From: Thermofilaceae archaeon | GTDB lineage: Archaea > Thermoproteota > Thermoprotei > Thermofilales > Thermofilaceae | DNA: 6,788 nucleotides | NCBI GenBank assembly: GCA_027017025.1 | Contig: JALURH010000006.1 | Coordinates: forward strand, 1 to 6,788 | Reading direction: 5' to 3' | Part shown: in pieces, positions 5,600 through 6,788 of the stretch | Numbering within the stretch: the stretch's first letter is position 1 | How the letters are laid out: each line of letters begins with the position of its first letter | Program-made: the position numbers and the translations under genes | Notes under the pieces: generated by a model | What the model saw: the letters and a program-made list of their open reading frames with translations, nothing else | Database searches by the model: none | What the model was told of the DNA's origin: nothing

Positions 5600-5658
5600 G
5601 GGGTCATCTGAAACCCAGGTGCAATCACTGATCAGAAAGGCCGGAAGCAGTCATCCCC
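5600..5658. ncRNA. Second GC-rich foldable segment, candidate small RNA
   Basis: The 59 bases are 56% GC (33/59) and lie just after the plus-strand stop at 5587. GGGG (5600-5603) pairs with CCCC (5655-5658), then opposed TCAT/TCAT loops, then CTG (5608-5610) with CAG (5648-5650). Inside are a GGTG/CACT mini-hairpin (5618-5621/5626-5629) and the palindrome CTGATCAG (5628-5635). On the minus strand, length and order loosely recall a C/D-box RNA (GGGATGA, CTGA, TGATTG, CAGA), but three of the four boxes are imperfect. It could be part of the mRNA 3' end instead. Strand unknown. Confidence 0.35.
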
Positions 5659-5683
5659 GTAGAAACTAAGTCTACTAAACAAA

Positions 5684-5697
5684 TTATATTTTTCTTC
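5684..5697 (+). terminator. T-rich transcription end after the zinc-ribbon pair
   Basis: A T/A-rich stretch with five consecutive T (5689-5693) and more T after it lies about 100 bases after the plus-strand stop codon, between converging genes. It is a plausible archaeal termination tract, and the GC-rich segment at 5600-5658 would then be part of the zinc-ribbon transcript's 3' end unless it is made separately. Confidence 0.4.
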
Positions 5698-5730
5698 AAA
5701 GCTTAGGGTGTGAAGTACCTGGAAAGCTTT
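5698..5730. repeat. Hairpin at the convergent gene junction
   Basis: AAAGCTT (5698-5704) pairs with AAGCTTT (5724-5730), seven base pairs, then a small internal loop, then GGGT (5706-5709) with ACCT (5717-5720, one G-T pair), closed by a seven-base loop. It includes two bases of the GlmU-like stop codon. On the minus strand it would sit at the very end of that gene's message and could act in 3'-end formation or stability. Confidence 0.4.
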
Positions 5731-6788
5731 AACATCCATGTCCACGTATCTCTTTACTATTTTTAGTTTTTAAATACCTTCTTCGGTAAAAATCCATGTA
5801 AAATATCCTCTCCTCTCTAGTTGCCTCCCATAGATACTTGTAGAGCAATACTTCCTCACGCTTTAAAACCTTGTTTCTCCTACTCATCATAGTTCTTGCA
5901 GTCTCCAATTCCTCTTCTAGACCTGGAGCCTCTCTGAGTTCTCCCCTATAGAACCATGTGAAAGAAGGTATATATTTCGGCGAGAGATCCGTAGCAATTA
6001 CATTACACATTACACCCACAATGGTTCCAGTATTCAATAAAGTTCCTATACCTGTCCTACTATGGTCTCCAATAAAGCTCCCAACCTTAAGTAAACCAGT
6101 ATTTACTGGTTTACCATTAACGTAGACCGTAACCTCAGTATAATTATTCTTTAAATCACTTGTAGTTGTGAGAGCACCTAGGTTAACCCATTCACCTATA
6201 TATGAGTGGCCAATAAAACCATCGTGGTATTTATTACTGTACCCGTGGATAATTGTTTCCTCAACTTCTCCCCCTATACGACATACTGGGCCCGAGGAAA
6301 AGCCTCCACGTATCCTAGCTCCAGGCATAATATAAGTATCCCTACCTATAACGGAGGGACCTTCGATATACGAAAACGAATAAACCTTAGCTCCCTCCTC
6401 GATAATTACTGGACCATTCTCAACATTTATAACGACATTGGGATAAATTTTAGCCCCAGATGCGATATAGATATTATCTTTTTCACCAATAATATCAAGT
6501 TTCCCTTTAACCTTACCAAACACCCCCCTCCTTTTTAGAGATCTAAAATCTAGTTCTATTATCCTAGAATTATTAGTTATAAGATCCCACGGCCAATTAA
6601 TAATACTCGCTTTAATATTCCTACAGCTAAGCTCTTGGGAGAGTTCCTCTATAATACCAGATACGTCTCTATCTGCATACCTAGATAATGTTTCTTTCTT
6701 AGCCTTAAGGTATACTAATTCACCTTCACAGAAAACAGCCTCTTCGTCGCTAAAATCTAATCCTATCTCCTCTTCAATGTATAGTAAC
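5729..6788 (-). CDS. GlmU-like sugar-1-phosphate nucleotidyltransferase/acetyltransferase (5' end outside window)
   Basis: The visible 352 residues are most of a bifunctional-type protein: the end of a nucleotidyltransferase-like domain, then a left-handed beta-helix of hexapeptide repeats as in acetyltransferases. It resembles the alternative GlmU group predicted to make UDP-N-acetylglucosamine from glucosamine-1-phosphate, acetyl-CoA and UTP; archaeal members may act on other sugars. Markers are W-P-W-D-L about 25 residues before GTG 6523 and, counted from that GTG, G-G-E at 84-86, G-Y-S-N-K-x-H-D-G-F at 94-103, I-G-E-W-x-N-L-G-A at 109-117, L-K-N-N-Y at 124-128 and a later G-D-H-S-R-T-G-I-G-T. 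After the helix come an Arg/Lys/Glu-rich helical tail and a short C-terminal extension. The frame has no stop for 88 codons above 6523, so that GTG is internal and the start lies beyond the window. Cytosolic; likely feeds cell-surface glycan or glycoprotein synthesis. Confidence 0.85.
   Translation of the reverse strand, partial: LLYIEEEIGLDFSDEEAVFCEGELVYLKAKKETLSRYADRDVSGIIEELSQELSCRNIKASIINWPWDLITNNSRIIELDFRSLKRRGVFGKVKGKLDIIGEKDNIYIASGAKIYPNVVINVENGPVIIEEGAKVYSFSYIEGPSVIGRDTYIMPGARIRGGFSSGPVCRIGGEVEETIIHGYSNKYHDGFIGHSYIGEWVNLGALTTTSDLKNNYTEVTVYVNGKPVNTGLLKVGSFIGDHSRTGIGTLLNTGTIVGVMCNVIATDLSPKYIPSFTWFYRGELREAPGLEEELETARTMMSRRNKVLKREEVLLYKYLWEATREERIFYMDFYRRRYLKTKNSKEIRGHGC

Noticed and set aside
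6206..6538. Plus-strand open frame antisense to the GlmU-like gene
   Set aside because: The opposite strand encodes clear hexapeptide-repeat motifs over the same bases.

Overview
The window looks like a piece of a hyperthermophilic archaeal chromosome, most plausibly a crenarchaeon (Thermoprotei; Desulfurococcales-like is a guess). The DNA is AT-rich, Arg is mostly AGA/AGG and Ile often ATA, genes are tightly packed with short overlaps, TATA-type box A elements lie 25-35 bases before several starts, and two short GC-rich islands stand out from the AT-rich background, as structured RNAs do in such genomes. No mobile element, CRISPR array, tRNA or rRNA gene was found.

Layout. Positions 1-788 (+): the C-terminal part of an FmdE-like protein, cut by the window edge, followed by an overlapping six-helix membrane protein resembling the substrate-binding (S) subunit of an ECF transporter. 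The latter seems to start at an ATT codon behind a strong Shine-Dalgarno (SD) sequence. Positions 818-3424 (-), in order of transcription: a 72-residue single-helix membrane protein, a Gfo/Idh/MocA sugar or inositol dehydrogenase, a membrane-anchored extracytoplasmic DUF4430-like protein, and a stand-alone B3/B4 (PheRS editing-like) protein that overlaps it. A GC-rich, strongly foldable island lies at 3117-3200, between the first two. Positions 3425-3644 are a divergent promoter region with a 9-bp inverted repeat.

Positions 3645-5587 (+): two overlapping paralogous genes, each with an N-terminal four-cysteine zinc ribbon, a conserved soluble domain with a Pro-Val-Trp motif, and two C-terminal membrane helices. 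They are probably a membrane complex of unknown function. Positions 5588-5728 hold a second GC-rich foldable segment, a T-rich stretch and a hairpin reaching the end of the next gene. From 5729 to the right edge (-) runs a GlmU-like nucleotidyltransferase/acetyltransferase. Its reading frame stays open to the window end, so the internal GTG at 6523 is not its start.

How the genes work together is mostly unknown. Likely co-transcribed pairs are the FmdE-like and ECF-S-like genes, the DUF4430 and B3/B4 genes, and the two zinc-ribbon genes. The least explained parts are the zinc-ribbon membrane pair and the two GC-rich RNA candidates.
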